DNA from: Rheinheimera salexigens
GTDB taxonomy: Bacteria > Pseudomonadota > Gammaproteobacteria > Enterobacterales > Alteromonadaceae
Assembly: GCF_001752395.1 (NCBI RefSeq)
Contig: NZ_MKEK01000001.1
Coordinates: 2,693,857-2,757,856, forward strand
Direction: 5' to 3'
DNA length: 64,000 bases
Shown here one piece after another: positions 9,858-19,890 of this stretch (positions are counted from its first letter, which is position 1; the number at the start of each line of letters is the position of its first letter). Made by a program: the position numbers and the translations under genes. The notes beneath the pieces are model-generated. The model was not told the origin of the DNA. It saw only the letters and a list, made by a program, of their open reading frames with translations, and did no database searches.

Positions 9858-11771
9858 ATGAATGAAATAAAGTTACCAATACCCAGTCTTGCCAGTACCT
9901 TAACGCTTGATAAACCAGCGCTTAAACTTTTAGTCGCACAAGTTTATCAAGCCCAACTGCAACAACTTAGTAGTGGTGCTTTTTCAGTGCAGGTACCGTC
10001 GAACCAAGGGCCGCTTCAGATCCCGTTGCCGGCTAATTTTAATTGGGTGCCACCTTTGAGTGCTGATGCAAAATCGACAACTCAGAGCTTAGCCGTACAA
10101 ATTGAATTTTTAAGCCAAGACAAAGGATTATTAAATTTAGCGATAAAATCTGCAATAACCAACATTAATTTGCCCATTAGCTTAACGCAAAGCCAACAAA
10201 TCACCTTAGCGTTAAGCCCAAGTATGCTGCAACAAGCACTTGCCAGCACCACTAACCAGATTGCTAATGCCGCTAGTACGGGTAATATTGGTAATGTTTT
10301 AGTTAATGCTGCAGCACAACCTACCGCAGCGGTGCTAAATGCAAGCGTTAGTATTAGTGGCAATAAGCTTACCTTGCAGTTAGCAAATTTAGCGGCAATA
10401 CCATTAAGCTCTGTCACTAGCCGAGCGCTTGGCGCAGCCATACAACGCCAAGCTACTGCCTATAGTAACCAACACCCTATACAGTTAATTATTCGGCCGT
10501 CGAGTAGCCAGTTACAATTAGTGCCTAGCAATTCTCAGCAGACAACTGCTCAGCAAGCAAATACTACGCTACTTAACGCTATGCCAGCGGCAAATGTTAA
10601 AGTCGATTTAAGCTTGCCAGAGCATCAGGCAATTTTGCAGCAATTGCGTCATTTGGTTAATCAGCAAGCTCCCACTTTAACACTAAGTAACCAACAGCTT
10701 AGCCTGGGTAAATTACCGCTATTACAATTACCCCCGCAAGCTAACAGCACGGGCATAAATAATAATAACTACCAAGCCCAAATACAGTTGCGTGGTAATC
10801 AATGGCTTTTACAATTAAGTGCTACGCCTATCAATGAAACAGTGACTGTCGCTAGTGATAAATTAAACCAAACTATACAGTTAATAAAAACGGCTGACAT
10901 AGCAACCAGTAATAAAACCCAAGCCACTACAGCCTTACCCTCAAAAGAGAGTCAACAGCAAAGTGTGCAACAAGCATGGCGTCAATTATTGCCATTATTA
11001 GCCCCTAAAATAGATCCTTTAGCAGAGAGTGAAGCCTTAGATCCTGTTGTCAGCAAAGTGCTGGCACTGATTCGCCAAGGCCAACCCGATGGCAATAAAG
11101 TATTATCTAGCAGTCAATTAAACCAACAACTGTCCAGTTTACTGCAGTTTCAGCCTTTACAGGCTAGTCCCAACCTACAAACTGGCGCCGGCACGTTAGC
11201 GTTGGCCATTCAATTATTACTCGGCAGTTTACAACAAAAAGCCACCGCGCCTGCTAATCAAGCTCCTACAGCACAGCGGCTGGCAACGTTAATTGGCCAA
11301 TTAGACCCAAGCCAAACTAGCGGTTTACTGCGCCAATTAGGTACTCATAGTAGTGCTATTCAGCAAAGCCAGCTAAATATGCTTGATAGCAATAGTAACC
11401 AACAACTAGTATTACAGTTGCCCTTGCAGCAAGGCCAACAGAGTGTGCTTAATCAAATGAGCATAGAGCAACGCGAAGCGAGCAATCAAGAGGACGGCAA
11501 TAAACAAAAACAATGGCGTCTAACCATGAAGTTTGATTTGCAGCAACTGGGCAGGTTATTAGTAGTGGCAACCTTGCAGCAACAAGAATTGCAACTGCAG
11601 TTCTACGCCGAGCAGGCAGCAGCACAACGCGTCACTGAGCAATTTCTGCCTTTACTAAAAGCACGCTGTCAGGCGCAAGGTATTGAAGTTAATAAAGCAG
11701 AGTGTGTACTTGGCGTGATCCCCGATAGCCTAATACCTCGCACTAATAGCTTAGTAACAATACGGGTGTAG
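9858..11771 (+). CDS. FliK-like hook-length control protein (first copy)
   Basis: A 637-residue Gln/Ser/Leu-rich protein. The long low-complexity N-terminal part resembles a molecular ruler. The C-terminal part (about 540-625) has the pattern of the FliK hook-length domain: W-R-L-T-M-K-F-D-L-Q-Q-L-G-R-L, then L-Q-L-Q-F-Y-A-E and L-L-K-A-R-C-Q-A-Q-G-I-E-V. FliK measures the hook and switches FlhB specificity. A second FliK gene sits in the fli operon (33248-34966), so this one may serve another role or act jointly with the FlhB-domain protein encoded just downstream. Family membership is fairly sure; function is inferred. Confidence 0.72.
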   Translation: MNEIKLPIPSLASTLTLDKPALKLLVAQVYQAQLQQLSSGAFSVQVPSNQGPLQIPLPANFNWVPPLSADAKSTTQSLAVQIEFLSQDKGLLNLAIKSAITNINLPISLTQSQQITLALSPSMLQQALASTTNQIANAASTGNIGNVLVNAAAQPTAAVLNASVSISGNKLTLQLANLAAIPLSSVTSRALGAAIQRQATAYSNQHPIQLIIRPSSSQLQLVPSNSQQTTAQQANTTLLNAMPAANVKVDLSLPEHQAILQQLRHLVNQQAPTLTLSNQQLSLGKLPLLQLPPQANSTGINNNNYQAQIQLRGNQWLLQLSATPINETVTVASDKLNQTIQLIKTADIATSNKTQATTALPSKESQQQSVQQAWRQLLPLLAPKIDPLAESEALDPVVSKVLALIRQGQPDGNKVLSSSQLNQQLSSLLQFQPLQASPNLQTGAGTLALAIQLLLGSLQQKATAPANQAPTAQRLATLIGQLDPSQTSGLLRQLGTHSSAIQQSQLNMLDSNSNQQLVLQLPLQQGQQSVLNQMSIEQREASNQEDGNKQKQWRLTMKFDLQQLGRLLVVATLQQQELQLQFYAEQAAAQRVTEQFLPLLKARCQAQGIEVNKAECVLGVIPDSLIPRTNSLVTIRV

Positions 11772-11805
11772 CGAAATGGATGTAAGTATAAGGGTATAAT
11801 GATTT

Positions 11806-12111
11806 ATGGATAAATATCAGCAAAAATCAGCAACAGCATTACAATATTCTGGTAAAGCCGCCCCCACTATTACAGCAAAAGGCCATGGCGAACTTGCCGA
11901 GGATATTATCACTCTAGCAAAGCAGCATGGCGTGTTGGTGCATCAAGATGATGAGCTAAGTAAGTTGCTTAATCAATTAAGTTTAGGCGATGAGATCCCA
12001 GAACAACTGTACATTGTGATTGCAGAACTAATCGCATTTTCGTATGTGTTGCAGGGTAAATTTCCAGAGAATTGGCATAATATTCATCAGCGTGTAGACA
12101 TTAAAACCTGA
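11806..12111 (+). CDS. FlhB C-terminal-domain homologue (FlhX-like)
   Basis: A 101-residue soluble protein that aligns with only the cytoplasmic domain of FlhB after the autocleavage site: A-L-Q-Y-S-G-K-A-A-P matches A-L-K-Y-D-Q-G-K-F-K-A-P of the FlhB at 27540-28670, and I-P-E-Q-L-Y-I-V-I-A-E-L matches I-P-E-Q-L-F-A-A-V-A-Q-V. It has no membrane part and no NPTH cleavage motif. Such proteins can stand in for the FlhB C-domain in some bacteria. It lies 34 bases after the FliK-like gene, a pairing that suggests a role in export specificity. Confidence 0.75.
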   Translation: MDKYQQKSATALQYSGKAAPTITAKGHGELAEDIITLAKQHGVLVHQDDELSKLLNQLSLGDEIPEQLYIVIAELIAFSYVLQGKFPENWHNIHQRVDIKT

Positions 12112-12128
12112 TTAACATTGATTAAAGT

Positions 12129-12563
12129 CTAACTGGATTTAGTTTGATGCAGGCTTAATAATAACTCAGCTTCGGCTCGTGGCAGTTCGCACTCTCGAAT
12201 AATTTCTTCCAAGCCCGCGCCCAGCTCAACCATTTTCATTGCTCGACTGTAAATTTTAGCATCTGGATCCGCTAACTCTAATGATTGTTGCTTATCCATC
12301 AGTTGATGCAGTTGTTGTTGCTGCTCAGATAGCTCTGATTCAAAACTGATTACCCGCTGACCAACACCGATAATACCACTGCGTAATTCTTTTATGTCAT
12401 GATCAAGTTGCGTATGCAGTGCCGTGGCTTGGTTTAAGGTTGACAGCTGCTGCTGCAATTGTTGCAGCTGTCGCTGACTGCGACGCTGCATTAGATAAAT
12501 CCCTAATAGCAATGCAATTAGTAAAATAGTTTGTGCCAGCACAACTACCCATAGCATCATCAT
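12129..12563 (-). CDS. DUF2802 membrane-anchored coiled-coil protein
   Basis: A 144-residue protein with one N-terminal membrane helix (about 4-24), a Gln-rich coiled coil (about 28-90) and a conserved C-terminal segment (Y-S-R-A-M-K-M-V-E-L-G-A-G-L-E-E-I-I-R-E) that looks like a small helix-turn-helix-type fold. This DUF2802 family is found directly after cheW in Vibrio and Pseudomonas polar flagellar clusters, as here, where it overlaps cheW by one base. Its biochemical function is unknown; the context suggests motility or chemotaxis. Confidence 0.8.
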   Translation of the reverse strand: MMMLWVVVLAQTILLIALLLGIYLMQRRSQRQLQQLQQQLSTLNQATALHTQLDHDIKELRSGIIGVGQRVISFESELSEQQQQLHQLMDKQQSLELADPDAKIYSRAMKMVELGAGLEEIIRECELPRAEAELLLSLHQTKSS

Positions 12564-13057
12564 TAGATTGCGCCTACCTCATCCCACTCTTCGTCACTGA
12601 GCAGTTTGTTTAAATCGACTAAAATAAGTAACTCATCTTCACGGTTTGTCACACCTTGAATAAAGCGAGCGCTTTCATCAGTACCAACGTTTGGTGCGGT
12701 GTCGATATCTGATTGCTTCAAATAAACCACCTCAGCAACGCTGTCGACTAAAATGCCAATCACTTGTTTTTCAGCCTCAATAATCACAATGCGACTATTA
12801 TCGGTTAATTCCGCCGGCTCTAAACCAAAACGGGTGCGAGTATCAATTACTGTAACCACATTGCCACGTAGGTTAATAATACCGATAACATAGTCCGGTG
12901 AACCTGGTACAGGAGCAATTTCAGTGTAACGCAGCACTTCTTGCACCTGCATAACATTAATACCGTAAGTTTCTTCTTGCAGTTTAAATGTTACCCACTG
13001 TAATACCACGTCAGCGCTGGTACTTTTAGTATTAGATTGTTTAGTTAGTGTACTCAC
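12563..13057 (-). CDS. cheW: CheW chemotaxis coupling protein
   Basis: Couples chemoreceptors to CheA in polar arrays. It is 164 residues and one CheW domain: V-T-F-K-L-Q-E-E-T-Y-G-I-N-V-M-Q-V-Q-E-V-L near the start, the P-G-S-P-D-Y-V-I-G-I-I-N-L-R-G core motif near residue 53, and V-D-S-V-A-E-V-V in the second half. It follows parP by 30 bases in the order parC-parP-cheW, the arrangement of Vibrio and Pseudomonas polar chemotaxis clusters. Confidence 0.95.
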   Translation of the reverse strand: MSTLTKQSNTKSTSADVVLQWVTFKLQEETYGINVMQVQEVLRYTEIAPVPGSPDYVIGIINLRGNVVTVIDTRTRFGLEPAELTDNSRIVIIEAEKQVIGILVDSVAEVVYLKQSDIDTAPNVGTDESARFIQGVTNREDELLILVDLNKLLSDEEWDEVGAI

Positions 13058-13087
13058 ACACTGCTCCTTTATACTGCTTGGATCTTA

Positions 13088-13906
13088 TTAGGCTGTAATA
13101 TCTAAACCACGATTTAGCAAATCAATCATCGCATCAACATCAACTAGCACACACATATGTTCTTTAATCACACCAGCCATCCAAGGGCGTTTGCCTTCAA
13201 CTTGGCGCCATTGCACATCTTCTTGTTCTAACATAAAGGTATTCACTAATGATTCGCAGCAAATACCCCAATTACTATTCGCCAGCATTATGACATATTG
13301 ATAATCTAACTGTTGCTGCATTTGTTGATCATACTTCTCTGGCATTACCCAGCGCGCGGTATCAACAATATTAATTTTTTGCTCGCGATACAGCATAACA
13401 CCTTTAAACCACTCTGGTTTACCAATCAAGCTATTTACATGGCCAAGCTTATGAATACCCCCGAGTTCCTTTAACGGTACCGCGATTTTTAAACCCGCTA
13501 ACTGGAAAAACAACGCTTGAAAACGGCCTTTTCGGTATTCTTTCTCTGGTGCTTTTTTTAGTGTTTTCTCGGCTGCTTTCTCAGTTACTTTCTCTGTTAC
13601 TTTCTCTATTACAACAGTAGCGTTAATTACCTCTGGCTGTGTCGCCAGTAAATTAGCAGTTTGCTTGTTAGTTATTACTGGAGCAACTGTTTTTTCAATC
13701 AGCTTATTTTGTAGGCTTACTTGTAATAATTCTTTCTGGCTAGCTTGCGCTAATAAAGCATTTAATTGTTGCTGTTGTTGCTTGGCAAGCACATCTGCTT
13801 CTGGCGTTTTTTCCGATACAGTCTGCTTGATTACCGGCTCTTCGGTTAACAGCGCCGACAGATAATGTTGCATCACCTTGTGACTAGCGTTTAAATTGCT
13901 CATCAA
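13088..13906 (-). CDS. parP: ParP-like CheW-domain protein of polar arrays
   Basis: In Vibrio, ParP links ParC at the pole to CheA and receptors, stabilising the array. The 272-residue protein has a variable N-terminal half with a Lys/Glu/Thr-rich repeat (E-K-V-T-E-K-V-T-E-K-A-A-E-K, about 102-115) and a C-terminal CheW-like domain (about 127-265: F-Q-L-A-G-L-K-I-A-V-P-L, W-F-K-G-V-M, W-G-I-C-C-E-S-L). Context decides the call: it overlaps parC by four bases and precedes cheW. A plain second CheW protein is the alternative. Confidence 0.82.
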   Translation of the reverse strand: MMSNLNASHKVMQHYLSALLTEEPVIKQTVSEKTPEADVLAKQQQQQLNALLAQASQKELLQVSLQNKLIEKTVAPVITNKQTANLLATQPEVINATVVIEKVTEKVTEKAAEKTLKKAPEKEYRKGRFQALFFQLAGLKIAVPLKELGGIHKLGHVNSLIGKPEWFKGVMLYREQKINIVDTARWVMPEKYDQQMQQQLDYQYVIMLANSNWGICCESLVNTFMLEQEDVQWRQVEGKRPWMAGVIKEHMCVLVDVDAMIDLLNRGLDITA

Positions 13907-14682
13907 TACTCCGGCGTTAACTGCAACAAATAGGTCAGTAACGTATTATATGCAAACACACCTCTGGACGATGGGGCATGAACATTCGGCGGTGTATTGG
14001 CCAAACTCGCATCACGAAACTTAGTATCAATTGGCACTACAGCCGACCAGACTTTATCTTGATAGGTTTGTTTTAATTCTTTGTAGGCTTCTAACGAAGC
14101 TTTTGTTCTTTTATCATACATAGTGGCAACTATAGTATAAGGATAGTTTTTTTTCTGCGAGGTAGACATAAGCTTTATGGTAGCGATCATTCGCTCTAGG
14201 CCTTTTAAAGCCAAAAACTCAGTTTGAACCGGAATAACTAACCTATCGCATGCTGCTATGGCATTAACCATCAGTACCCCCATCACCGGAGGGCAATCTA
14301 TTAATACATAGTCATATTCATGTTCTACTTTTAGCAGGGCTTTTTTTAACATTAAGCCCATACCGCCACGGGTACCTAAAGAGCGATCCAAGGTAGAAAG
14401 TGCCATTGAAGACGGTAATATATCTAGGTTTTTTACCCCGCTTGGGCATAACGACTGCAAAATTTGTTCGGCAGTAGCCTCGTTGCCACGAATAAAAATA
14501 TCGTACACACTAACTTCTAGATCTTCCGCATCAATACCAAAATAATAGGTTAAAGACGCATGAGGGTCGGTATCCACTAGCAATACTCTATGGCCTCGCT
14601 CGGCAAGTAAACCGGCTAAACTAACTGCAGTTGTCGTTTTACCTACGCCACCTTTTTGATTCGCTACTGTCCAGATTACCAT
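13903..14682 (-). CDS. parC: ParC, ParA-family polar localisation ATPase
   Basis: ParA/MinD-type ATPase that places chemotaxis arrays at the old pole. It is 259 residues with deviant Walker A KGGVGKTTT near residue 10, Walker A' D-C-P-P-V-M-G-V-L near 129 and V-P-V-Q-T-E-F near 152. It is not the chromosome-partition ParA: there is no ParB partner, and it sits between motD and parP as in Pseudomonas and Vibrio polar chemotaxis loci. It shares one base with the motD stop. Confidence 0.88.
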   Translation of the reverse strand: MVIWTVANQKGGVGKTTTAVSLAGLLAERGHRVLLVDTDPHASLTYYFGIDAEDLEVSVYDIFIRGNEATAEQILQSLCPSGVKNLDILPSSMALSTLDRSLGTRGGMGLMLKKALLKVEHEYDYVLIDCPPVMGVLMVNAIAACDRLVIPVQTEFLALKGLERMIATIKLMSTSQKKNYPYTIVATMYDKRTKASLEAYKELKQTYQDKVWSAVVPIDTKFRDASLANTPPNVHAPSSRGVFAYNTLLTYLLQLTPEY

Positions 14683-15641
14683 TATTGTCCTTGCTCATTC
14701 GCAGCGGGTTGTCGTGTCGTAATACGAATACCACCACCTGGTAAGGCAATTATTTTAATACTGCCATCATCTTGAGTGACTTGTTCTAGTTTTTGTTGCA
14801 ACTCAGTTTCTGCTGCTAAGTTTACTGGCGGCGCTTCTGCTTGTTGATAACCATAGCGAGAAATAGCTATCACCACTTTACGGTTTTCAGCTCGGCCTTG
14901 GGCATTATTATTACTGGCGAAGGGATAATATTGGCCAAAACCTTCAATCGCCATTCTGGCAGGCGTAGTGCCTAATCGCTCTAATAGTCGCAGCACAGAA
15001 GCGGCGCGACTGGCAGATAACTGCCAGTTGGATGCAAATAGTTCGTTATTAATCGGCCGATTATCAGTATAGCCACGCACTCGAATATAATTATTAATCG
15101 GATTAATAATCTTGGTAATTTCTGTTAATAAGGTCGCTGCTGAATCTGTAGCAGTTGCACTGCCGCTGGCAAATAATAAGCCGCTATTTAATTCAATGGT
15201 TAGCCAATTTCCATCACGTTGTATTTTGGTTAAACCTTGCTCAATTAAGCTGTCTAAGGCTTTAACTAAGTGCTGCTCTACCGACTGTAATGGACTGCCT
15301 AAATTTTTATCATCAATGTCAGATAAGATACTGGCATCCGCTAATAAGGTTGGCCCTTTTGCCGGCTGTAATGACGTGCCGTACAATGCTAATTCACTTT
15401 GTGGCCCATTATCAGTTAATACCCCTTTACTGGTAAGCCCGGTTTCAGAGCTAATAGGCTTAACAAATAAGCGGGTTAAGCTTTGCTCTAACACGCTATA
15501 TTGTTCTTCTTTGATAATAGACATAGCGTACAGCACAACAAACAGCGCAAACAATAAGGTCATAAAGTCGGCATAAGAGACTAGCCAGCGATCGACTTGC
15601 TGATCTGGTTGCTGCTGATGTCTACTCCGATGCCGATACAT
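14682..15641 (-). CDS. motD: MotB-family flagellar stator protein (MotD-like)
   Basis: Peptidoglycan-anchored half of the flagellar stator. From ATG 15641 it is 319 residues: a basic N-terminus, one membrane helix (about 20-42) with the proton- or sodium-binding Asp25 in V-S-Y-A-D-F-M-T-L-L-F-A-L, and an OmpA/MotB domain with G-Y-T-D-N-R-P-I and N-W-Q-L-S-A-S-R-A near residues 198-225. The frame is open to 15698, but those codons lie inside motC and ATG 15641 has GGAG at good distance, four bases after the motC stop. The order cheB-motC-motD-parC is as in Pseudomonas. Confidence 0.92.
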   Translation of the reverse strand: MYRHRSRHQQQPDQQVDRWLVSYADFMTLLFALFVVLYAMSIIKEEQYSVLEQSLTRLFVKPISSETGLTSKGVLTDNGPQSELALYGTSLQPAKGPTLLADASILSDIDDKNLGSPLQSVEQHLVKALDSLIEQGLTKIQRDGNWLTIELNSGLLFASGSATATDSAATLLTEITKIINPINNYIRVRGYTDNRPINNELFASNWQLSASRAASVLRLLERLGTTPARMAIEGFGQYYPFASNNNAQGRAENRKVVIAISRYGYQQAEAPPVNLAAETELQQKLEQVTQDDGSIKIIALPGGGIRITTRQPAANEQGQ

Positions 15642-15645
15642 CGCC

Positions 15646-16389
15646 TTACTCCAGCCGGTAAGCGGCCAGCTTACGTTCAATATTGTAGGGGTTTTCACCG
15701 TGGGCGATAGACACTAAACCTTCCACAATTAACTCATGATATAGCGTACGCTGTTCAACTAAATTTTTTAACTTATTACCAACAGGCAAAAAGAAAAAGT
15801 TAGCAAAACCAACACCATAAATGGTGGCAACAAAGGCCGTTGCTATACCCATACCTAATAATTGTGGCTCGGAAATATTAGCTAAAGCTTGAATAAGCCC
15901 CAATACCGCGCCAATAATACCTATAGTAGGGCTATATCCGCCCATAGCATCAAATATTCTGGCACCGCGCATTAAGCGCTCGTGCTCTAAGCTTAATTCA
16001 GCGTCTAGGGTATCTTGCAACACACCCGGTTCAACACCGTCCACTAACATATTTAAGCCACGATGCAAAAACTCATCTTGCTCAGATAACGCATCGTCTT
16101 CGAGGGCTAAAAAGCCATTGCCTCTCGCTGCTGTACCCCAGTTCACAATGCGTTGTGCCGTATGTTGTAATGGAATTTGTTCAGAATGAAATACCCAAGG
16201 CAGCATTTTCAAACCTTGCTGAAATTGCGCAGAGGGTGTTTGCAACATTACTGCACCAACCGTTCCGCCAGCCACAATAAAGAATGCAGGCAAGTGCAGT
16301 AAAGTGGTTAAACTGCCCCCTTCCATAACAAAGCCGCCAGCCACGGCAATCACTGCCAGAAAAAAACCGGCTATCGCAAGTTTATCCAT
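15646..16389 (-). CDS. motC: MotA-family flagellar stator protein (MotC-like)
   Basis: Ion-channel half of the stator, which pushes on FliG. It is 247 residues with four membrane helices; the pore-lining helix three carries the conserved Pro in [16 protein letters not shown] near residue 163. The cytoplasmic loop between helices two and three is charged. I chose ATG 16389 with a GGTGGAG site upstream; the longer frame to 16425 lies in cheB. It overlaps the cheB stop by eight bases. Confidence 0.93.
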   Translation of the reverse strand: MDKLAIAGFFLAVIAVAGGFVMEGGSLTTLLHLPAFFIVAGGTVGAVMLQTPSAQFQQGLKMLPWVFHSEQIPLQHTAQRIVNWGTAARGNGFLALEDDALSEQDEFLHRGLNMLVDGVEPGVLQDTLDAELSLEHERLMRGARIFDAMGGYSPTIGIIGAVLGLIQALANISEPQLLGMGIATAFVATIYGVGFANFFFLPVGNKLKNLVEQRTLYHELIVEGLVSIAHGENPYNIERKLAAYRLE

Positions 16390-17551
16390 GTTTAAGCTCC
16401 ACCAGTAGACGTGCCGCAACATCATTTAAGCTAATTTCAGCATCCATCAAACCTGCTTGAGCAATAGCTTGTGGCATGCCATAAACAACACAGCTTGCTT
16501 CATCTTGTGCCCAAATTTGTGCGCCTTGTTGCTTTAATATTCTGGCCCCTTCGCGGCCATCTGCTCCCATGCCCGTTAATACTATGGCTAATACTTTATC
16601 GGCATAAACTCTAGCAGCGGTAGCAAAGGTAATATCCACACTAGGTTTAAAGGTAATTCTAGGCGAATCATCTTCTCTTATTCTTAAACGAGCTTGGCTT
16701 GGCGAGCCTTCTAGCAACATTTGTTTACCGCCAGGCGCTAAATAAGCTACGCCGGGTTGCAGAACATCACCCTCTTCTGCCTCTTTAACCTTTATCTTGG
16801 CTAAGCCATTTAAGCGCTGAGCAAAAGCGCCAGTAAAAGCAGCTGGCATATGTTGAATTAACACTATGGGTAACGGGAAATCTGCAGGCAGGGCTGTGAT
16901 AATACGTTGTAAAGCAACGGGGCCGCCGGTAGAAGTACCAATAGCCACTAACTTATATTGCTTTCCGCTAGCTTGAAAGGTTTTGTTACTGGACGTAGCA
17001 GCTAAGCGCTGGCTTAACTGAGGTCGCTGCAAACTTTCTGGCTTTACCGTTGTAGATCGCGCACTAAGACTCGACGTCATAGGGCTGGTAACTGAGGGTT
17101 TAGTTAACTCTGTGCGCGGCGCTACCGTATTAAAAGTGGCACGACCTAAGGGCCTTCTGCGCGCAACCGCTTTTACTCTATCGCGTAATACTTGACCGGC
17201 TTCATCTTTATTACGAGCAATATCTTCAAATTTTTTCGGTAAAAAATCGACCGCACCAGCTTCTAGGGCATCAAAAGTAGCCTTAGCGCCTTCATGGGTT
17301 AATGATGAAAACATTAAAATCGGTGTACGTTGCGATTGCATGATCTCGCGCACGGCAGAAATACCATCTAATACCGGCATTTCTACATCCATAGTAATAA
17401 CATCAGGTTGTAATGCTTTAGCTTTTTCCACCGCCTCGCGGCCATTTACGGCAGTATCTATCACTTCAATCGCGGGATCTATCGCCAGAATTTCTGTCAG
17501 CCTACGGCGAAAGAAACTTGAATCATCAACAACTAAGACCCGGATAGTCAT
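16382..17551 (-). CDS. cheB: CheB, receptor methylesterase/deamidase
   Basis: Removes receptor methyl groups during adaptation. The 389-residue protein has an N-terminal receiver domain with the phosphorylation site Asp55 (V-I-T-M-D-V-E-M-P) and a Ser/Thr-rich linker (about 135-190). The C-terminal esterase domain shows the catalytic serine motif G-T-S-T-G-G-P, the catalytic histidine in I-Q-H-M-P, and the catalytic Asp in L-T-G-M-G-A-D-G. No cheR is in the window. It starts five bases after cheA. Confidence 0.95.
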   Translation of the reverse strand: MTIRVLVVDDSSFFRRRLTEILAIDPAIEVIDTAVNGREAVEKAKALQPDVITMDVEMPVLDGISAVREIMQSQRTPILMFSSLTHEGAKATFDALEAGAVDFLPKKFEDIARNKDEAGQVLRDRVKAVARRRPLGRATFNTVAPRTELTKPSVTSPMTSSLSARSTTVKPESLQRPQLSQRLAATSSNKTFQASGKQYKLVAIGTSTGGPVALQRIITALPADFPLPIVLIQHMPAAFTGAFAQRLNGLAKIKVKEAEEGDVLQPGVAYLAPGGKQMLLEGSPSQARLRIREDDSPRITFKPSVDITFATAARVYADKVLAIVLTGMGADGREGARILKQQGAQIWAQDEASCVVYGMPQAIAQAGLMDAEISLNDVAARLLVELKHG

Positions 17552-17556
17552 ATTGT

Positions 17557-19875
17557 CTATTCACCTCGGCCGCTGCTGAATCGCTCAAACTTAATTTTTG
17601 ATTTTTTAGCGTAATGTTTAAGTAAGTTAGGTACATCTAATATCAATGCAATACCGCCATCAGAAGTAATAGTTGCACCTGCCATACCCGGAGTGCCCTG
17701 TAATAAGCGATCTAGCGGCTTAATCACTACTTCTTCTTGACCAATCAATGCGTCAACCACAAAGCCTACTTGTTGAGTACCAATTTGCACAATCACCACA
17801 TGGCCTTGTTCCCGACGACGTTTTTTCTCAGAGCCTTTAACTAACCAATGTTCGAGGAAAAATAACGGAATGGCTTTATTGCGCACCACTATGGTTAATT
17901 GACCATCAACGACATTAGTTTTATTTAAATCCAAATGGAAAATTTCACTAACACCGGCTAAAGGTAAGGCGAAAGTTTGCTTGCCTACCATCACCATTAA
18001 CGTGGGTAATATGGCTAAGGTTAATGGCACTTTAATTTCTAATAAGGTGCCTTGACCTAATTTTGAATGAATTTGCACCGAGCCATTAAGTTGGGTAATT
18101 TTGGTTTTAACCACATCCATACCCACACCACGACCAGAAATATCAGAGATCTGTTCTTTAGTGGAGAAACCAGGAGCAAAAATTAAATTAAATGCATCGT
18201 TATCAGACATACGTGCCGCAGCATCAACATCTAAAATGCCGCGCTTTATGGCAATAGATTTCAGTTTTTCCGGGTCCATACCCGCACCATCGTCTTGGAT
18301 GGTTAATAGAATATGGTCGCCTGCCTGTTCAGCTGCCAGCTTAACCGTACCAACCCGTTTTTTACCGGCTTGTTGCCGCACTTCTGGCATTTCAATACCA
18401 TGATCAACCGAGTTACGTACTAAATGCACTAGAGGATCGGCTAAAGCTTCTACCAAGTTTTTATCTAAGTCGGTGTCTTCACCTTCTAAAATTAACTCAA
18501 TATCTTTTTTCAACGATCGCGCCATATCTCTTACTACGCGAGGGAATCGACCGAATACCTTTTTAATCGGTTGCATCCGGGTTTTCATTACCGCACCTTG
18601 AATATCTCCGGTTACCACATCTAAATTGGCAATGGCTTTACCCATCTCTTCATCGCTTACCGTGCCAGCCAAACTTAATAACCGATTACGCACCAGCACT
18701 AACTCTCCGACCATATTCATGATCTGGTCTAAGCGTTTAGTATCAACTCTGACGGTAGTTTCGGTTTGTACTTGCTGGGTCGGTGCCGCTTTATCTGTAG
18801 CAGGAGCGTTTATTGCTGCATCAGTTGAGCTCGATTTGGCTTCAGCTGGCTTAGGTGCCGCTGGTATAGCTGGGCTTACATTGGGTGTAGAAGACTGTGA
18901 GCCAGCCTGGTTACTTACTGAAGGTATATTTGCAGCTGGCTTATCTACATCTGTAGGCGCTTTACCTTTGCCATGCAGCTGATCTAACAGCGCTTCAAAT
19001 TCATCATCATCAATTTCGTCAGGCTTGGTTGCGTTACTTGCAGCAGGCGCTGGCACTACTTTAGCCGGTTTAGCCACTGCTGGTTTATCAGCTGCTGTTG
19101 GCGCTTTGCCTTTACCATGCAGTTGATCCAGTAACGCTTCAAACTCATCATCATCTATTTCATTAGACGAACTATCATTACTAACGGCAAAATCAGTACC
19201 ACTAACAGCAGTATCAGGAATAAATGAGCCTTTACCATGCAACTGGTCTAAAATCGCTTCAAATTCATTATCCGTGATATCACCGGTGTCTGAGCTTAAT
19301 GCTGCAGCTTCATCAATTGATCCAGCGGATTTTGTACCGTGTAACTCATCTAAAATGCGCTCGAATTCTTCTTCAGTCATATCATCAATGCCACTGTCGC
19401 CAGCATCAGTAGCAACTTGGGTAACCACTGATTCAACTGCAACATTTTCTTTCGAGCTTGCTAAAGGCGCAGCTTGGTTTGCTGATTCAGGCTCACTATA
19501 AATGTGCAATGCATGCAGTAATTCTGCTGGAGCGGGAGTTAAAGGCTGGCGGTTTATTACCGCCACAAACATGGCATTAATACTATCTAAGGCTTGTAGT
19601 ATTACATCCATTAATTCTGACGTGACACGACGTTTACCGGTACGTAAAATATCGAAAACGTTTTCAGCACCGTGGCAGGCATCAACTAATTCCGTTAAGG
19701 CTAAAAAGCCTGCGCCACCTTTTACGGTATGAAAACCGCGAAATATGGCATTTAATAAATTAGCGTCGTCGGGGTTGTTTTCTAACTCAACCAGTTGTTC
19801 TTGTAGCAACTCAAGTATCTCACCAGCTTCGACTAGGAAGTCCTGTAAAATATCCTCATCCATATCAAAGCTCAT
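17557..19875 (-). CDS. cheA: CheA, chemotaxis histidine kinase
   Basis: Phosphorylates CheY and CheB in response to receptors. It is 772 residues: the P1 Hpt domain with phospho-accepting His49 in F-H-T-V-K-G-G-A; a long Ala/Pro-rich linker (about 130-380) holding four copies of a [19 protein letters not shown] motif near 166, 200, 240 and 288; P3 dimer helices ([13 protein letters not shown]); P4 ATPase with N-S-V-D-H-G-I, D-D-G-A-G-M-D and G-R-G-V-G-M-D; and a CheW-like P5. No clear P2 CheY-binding domain stands between P1 and P3; the linker motifs occupy that place. Confidence 0.94.
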   Translation of the reverse strand: MSFDMDEDILQDFLVEAGEILELLQEQLVELENNPDDANLLNAIFRGFHTVKGGAGFLALTELVDACHGAENVFDILRTGKRRVTSELMDVILQALDSINAMFVAVINRQPLTPAPAELLHALHIYSEPESANQAAPLASSKENVAVESVVTQVATDAGDSGIDDMTEEEFERILDELHGTKSAGSIDEAAALSSDTGDITDNEFEAILDQLHGKGSFIPDTAVSGTDFAVSNDSSSNEIDDDEFEALLDQLHGKGKAPTAADKPAVAKPAKVVPAPAASNATKPDEIDDDEFEALLDQLHGKGKAPTDVDKPAANIPSVSNQAGSQSSTPNVSPAIPAAPKPAEAKSSSTDAAINAPATDKAAPTQQVQTETTVRVDTKRLDQIMNMVGELVLVRNRLLSLAGTVSDEEMGKAIANLDVVTGDIQGAVMKTRMQPIKKVFGRFPRVVRDMARSLKKDIELILEGEDTDLDKNLVEALADPLVHLVRNSVDHGIEMPEVRQQAGKKRVGTVKLAAEQAGDHILLTIQDDGAGMDPEKLKSIAIKRGILDVDAAARMSDNDAFNLIFAPGFSTKEQISDISGRGVGMDVVKTKITQLNGSVQIHSKLGQGTLLEIKVPLTLAILPTLMVMVGKQTFALPLAGVSEIFHLDLNKTNVVDGQLTIVVRNKAIPLFFLEHWLVKGSEKKRRREQGHVVIVQIGTQQVGFVVDALIGQEEVVIKPLDRLLQGTPGMAGATITSDGGIALILDVPNLLKHYAKKSKIKFERFSSGRGE

Positions 19876-19890
19876 GCTTGAATACCTCTA

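Noticed and set aside
9715..9879. N-terminal extension of CcmA
   Set aside because: The extra 55 residues match nothing in CcmA, overlap the fliK-like start and remove space for a divergent promoter.
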